Program-made: the position numbers and the translations under genes
Assembly (NCBI GenBank): GCA_964619785.1
Contig: CAZUGH010000081.1
Span: 1 to 7,456, forward strand
DNA length: 7,456 bases
DNA from: CAZUGH01 sp964619785
GTDB lineage: Bacteria; Bacillota; Clostridia; Lachnospirales; Lachnospiraceae
Direction: 5' to 3'
Notes under the pieces: generated by a model
The model's input: only the letters and a program-made list of their open reading frames with translations
Told to the model about the DNA's origin: nothing
The model's database searches: none
Shown here: positions 5,848 through 7,456 of the stretch, in pieces
How positions within the stretch are numbered: the first letter of the stretch is position 1
Layout: every line of letters starts with the position of its first letter

Positions 5848-7296
5848 ATGAGAATAGGATTTGATAATGACAAGTATTTGAAAATGCAATCTCAGCACAT
5901 CAAGGAACGTGTAAGTCAATTTGATAACAAATTGTACTTGGAGTTTGGCGGCAAACTCTATGATGATTATCATGCTTCACGCGTACTCCCTGGGTTTGAA
6001 CCGGACAGCAAGCTCAGAATGTTGATGAAGATTAAGGACCAAGTTGAGATGATTATCGTTATCAGTGCATCTGATATCGAGAGTAATAAGGTCAGAGGGG
6101 ATCTGGGTATCACTTATGACTTGGATGTTCTGCGCTTGAAAAGTATCTATGAAGCACGTGGACTCAAGGTTGGCAGTGTTGTGATTACCCAATATAGTGG
6201 GAAGAACGCAGCAGATGCTTTTAAGGAACGGTTAAAGAGTCAAGGAATTGCGGTCTATATGCATTACGTGATTCCGGGATATCCGAATGATACGAATCGA
6301 ATTCTCAGTGATGAGGGTTATGGCAAGAATGATTATATTCGCACGGAACGGCCGATTGTCGTCGTGACAGCACCAGGACCAGGAAGCGGTAAGATGGCGA
6401 CTTGTTTATCCCAGCTTTACAATGAGCAGAAGAATGGGGTTCGGGCAGGGTATGCTAAGTTCGAGACATTTCCAATTTGGAATATTCCATTGAAGCATCC
6501 CGTCAATTTGGCATATGAAGCAGCAACCGCAGACTTAAATGATGTTAACATGATTGACCCGTTTCATCTTGAAGCATATGGTGAGACAACGGTTAATTAT
6601 AATCGCGATGTTGAGATTTTCCCTGTTGTTCGCACGATGTTTGAACGAATCTTCGGCGAAAGTCCATATCAGTCACCGACGGATATGGGTGTGAATATGG
6701 CTGGCAATTGTATTGTAGATGATGAGATTTGCCGAGAGGCGTCACGTCAGGAGATTATTCGTCGTTATTTTCAGGCAAGAGTGGAAGCAATGCGCGACCC
6801 AACGAAGAAGAGTCAGGTTGCTAAGATTGAATTGCTGATGTCACAGGCACAGACTTCGGTTGAGAATCGTAAGACCATTGCTGTGGCGAAGGCACTTGAG
6901 GAGAAAACGAAAGAAGCTGCAACAGCTATGGAATTAGAGGATGGCACTATCGTGGTTGGTAAAACGAAGAAATTACTAGGAGCCTCGGCTGCTGTTCTGT
7001 TGAATGCACTGAAGCATCTAGCTGATATACCAGATGAAGAGCATGTCATCGACCCGAAAGCGATTGAACCAATTCAGACATTGAAGACAGAGTATTTAGG
7101 AAGTCGCAATCCACGTCTTCATACGGATGAGGTGTTGATTGCATTGTCGACAAGTGCGATGACAAGTGCCAATGCAAAACTAGCTTTGAGCCAATTGCCA
7201 AAATTAAAGGGAGCCCAGCTGCACTCGTCGGTGCTACTGTCTCCCGTTGATTTAGAATGCTTCCGCAAGCTAGGTGTTATGGTTACTTGTATGTAG
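5848..7296 (+). CDS. DUF1846 / UPF0371 family protein of unknown function
   Basis: I recognise this as a DUF1846 (UPF0371, PF08903) protein from long conserved stretches: MRIGFDNDKYL, LYLEFGGKLYDDYHASRVLPGFEPD, GDLGITYDLDVLRL, DEGYGKNDYI, KFETFPIWNIPLKHPVNL and MIDPFHLEAYG. The length of 482 residues is close to the family norm (about 490-500), so it is probably complete. A glycine-rich APGPGSGKM (175-183) looks like a phosphate-binding loop. It lacks the first glycine and the Ser/Thr after the lysine of a true Walker A, so ATP binding is not shown. The mixed alpha/beta sequence has no signal peptide or membrane segment, which suggests a cytosolic protein. AAGGA (5835-5839) lies eight bases before the ATG. 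The gene follows the upp terminator with almost no room for its own promoter, and its end overlaps a minus-strand gene by 14 bases. No biochemical role is known to me. Confidence 0.9.
   Translation: MRIGFDNDKYLKMQSQHIKERVSQFDNKLYLEFGGKLYDDYHASRVLPGFEPDSKLRMLMKIKDQVEMIIVISASDIESNKVRGDLGITYDLDVLRLKSIYEARGLKVGSVVITQYSGKNAADAFKERLKSQGIAVYMHYVIPGYPNDTNRILSDEGYGKNDYIRTERPIVVVTAPGPGSGKMATCLSQLYNEQKNGVRAGYAKFETFPIWNIPLKHPVNLAYEAATADLNDVNMIDPFHLEAYGETTVNYNRDVEIFPVVRTMFERIFGESPYQSPTDMGVNMAGNCIVDDEICREASRQEIIRRYFQARVEAMRDPTKKSQVAKIELLMSQAQTSVENRKTIAVAKALEEKTKEAATAMELEDGTIVVGKTKKLLGASAAVLLNALKHLADIPDEEHVIDPKAIEPIQTLKTEYLGSRNPRLHTDEVLIALSTSAMTSANAKLALSQLPKLKGAQLHSSVLLSPVDLECFRKLGVMVTCM
7209..7245 (-). terminator. 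Candidate terminator of the minus-strand gene, inside the DUF1846 gene
   Basis: Read on the minus strand, GGGAG, CAG and GCAC pair with GTGC, CTG and CTCCC around the loop CGACGA (12 pairs with two small internal loops). TTTAATTTT follows. The hairpin begins 37 bases after the minus-strand stop at 7283-7285. It lies in coding sequence of the opposite gene, so chance pairing is possible. Confidence 0.35.
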
Positions 7297-7456
7297 GGGT
7301 GTCATCTGTTAATTTGACACGCATTTTATAGTAAAATTCGCGCTTTTTCGTAGAGAGCTTAGGATATTCGGATAATACTTCGCAGAAGTAGTCGCCTTCA
7401 ATCTGGCGTCCCATTTGCTTCGCTTCATAGAGAAGCTGGTGAGCGAAGCCTTCCTC
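7283..7456 (-). CDS. C-terminal end of an unidentified minus-strand protein
   Basis: On the minus strand an open frame enters at the window edge and runs 57 codons to a TAA (complement of 7283-7285). The visible part is charged and soluble-looking. It begins EEGFAHQLLYEAKQMGRQIEG and contains YFCEVLSEYPKLSTKKREFYYKMRV, which suggests helical structure, with no membrane segment and no motif that I can assign. The start and most of the protein lie to the right of the window. I call it real because it is the only open frame covering the last 160 bases and its composition is protein-like. Its stop falls just inside the end of the DUF1846 gene, a common tail-to-tail arrangement. I do not recognise the family and give no function. 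Confidence 0.65.
   Translation of the reverse strand, partial: EEGFAHQLLYEAKQMGRQIEGDYFCEVLSEYPKLSTKKREFYYKMRVKLTDDTPTYK
7299..7320 (+). terminator. Weak hairpin after the DUF1846 gene
   Basis: GTGTCA and TGACAC form a six-pair stem around a ten-base loop, starting three bases after the DUF1846 stop codon and followed by GCATTTTATAG. The T run is short and offset, so it is at best a weak terminator. It lies in coding sequence of the minus-strand gene. Confidence 0.2.

Noticed and set aside
1..7456. New defence, mobile or CRISPR-like system
   Set aside because: Every long coding region belongs to a known housekeeping, transport, repair or DUF family, apart from the short unidentified C-terminus at the right edge. 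No direct-repeat array, integrase, transposase, toxin-antitoxin pair or attachment site is visible.

Overview
The window looks like ordinary chromosomal DNA of a moderately low-G+C, Gram-positive anaerobe of the class Clostridia. A Lachnospiraceae-like host is my best guess. The reasons are strong AGGAGG-type ribosome sites, use of ATG and GTG starts, TGA used as a normal stop, a Cytidylate_kin2-type kinase, an AlkD-like glycosylase and a DUF1846 protein, all families common in Firmicutes. The assignment is an inference from gene content and has not been tested by any search. The 100-base run of N (2210-2309) shows that this is a scaffold from a draft or metagenomic assembly.

Left part (1-2689): an OppF/DppF-type ABC transporter ATPase is followed four bases later by a class III, PLP-dependent aminotransferase of the glutamate-1-semialdehyde aminomutase type, whose ribosome site lies in the last codons of the ATPase gene. 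The aminotransferase runs into the N gap and loses its C-terminus. On the far side of the gap is the C-terminal part of a cytidylate kinase-like P-loop protein, which ends at a good rho-independent terminator (2714-2748). The two truncated genes together lack far more coding sequence than 100 bases can hold, so the gap length is a placeholder and the two sides need not be true neighbours.

Middle part (2749-5820): a separately transcribed AlkD-like DNA alkylation repair gene has an almost perfect sigma-A promoter, and that promoter fixes its GTG start at 2905. Next comes a two-gene uracil salvage operon. uraA (uracil:proton symporter) overlaps upp (uracil phosphoribosyltransferase) by 8 bases, and the upp ribosome site is written in the Glu codons of an acidic UraA tail. 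Together they import uracil and convert it to UMP with PRPP. A hairpin with a T-rich tail closes the operon.

Right part (5821-7456): a complete DUF1846/UPF0371 gene of unknown function overlaps tail to tail, by 14 bases, with the end of an unidentified minus-strand gene that leaves the window. Candidate terminators for each gene lie inside or beside the other.

I found no rRNA, tRNA, CRISPR array, insertion sequence, phage gene or convincing new defence or mobile system. The points most worth checking are the gap, the DUF1846 protein, the pairing of transporter and aminotransferase, a G-rich non-coding stretch near 2770-2795, and the 3' overlap at the right end.
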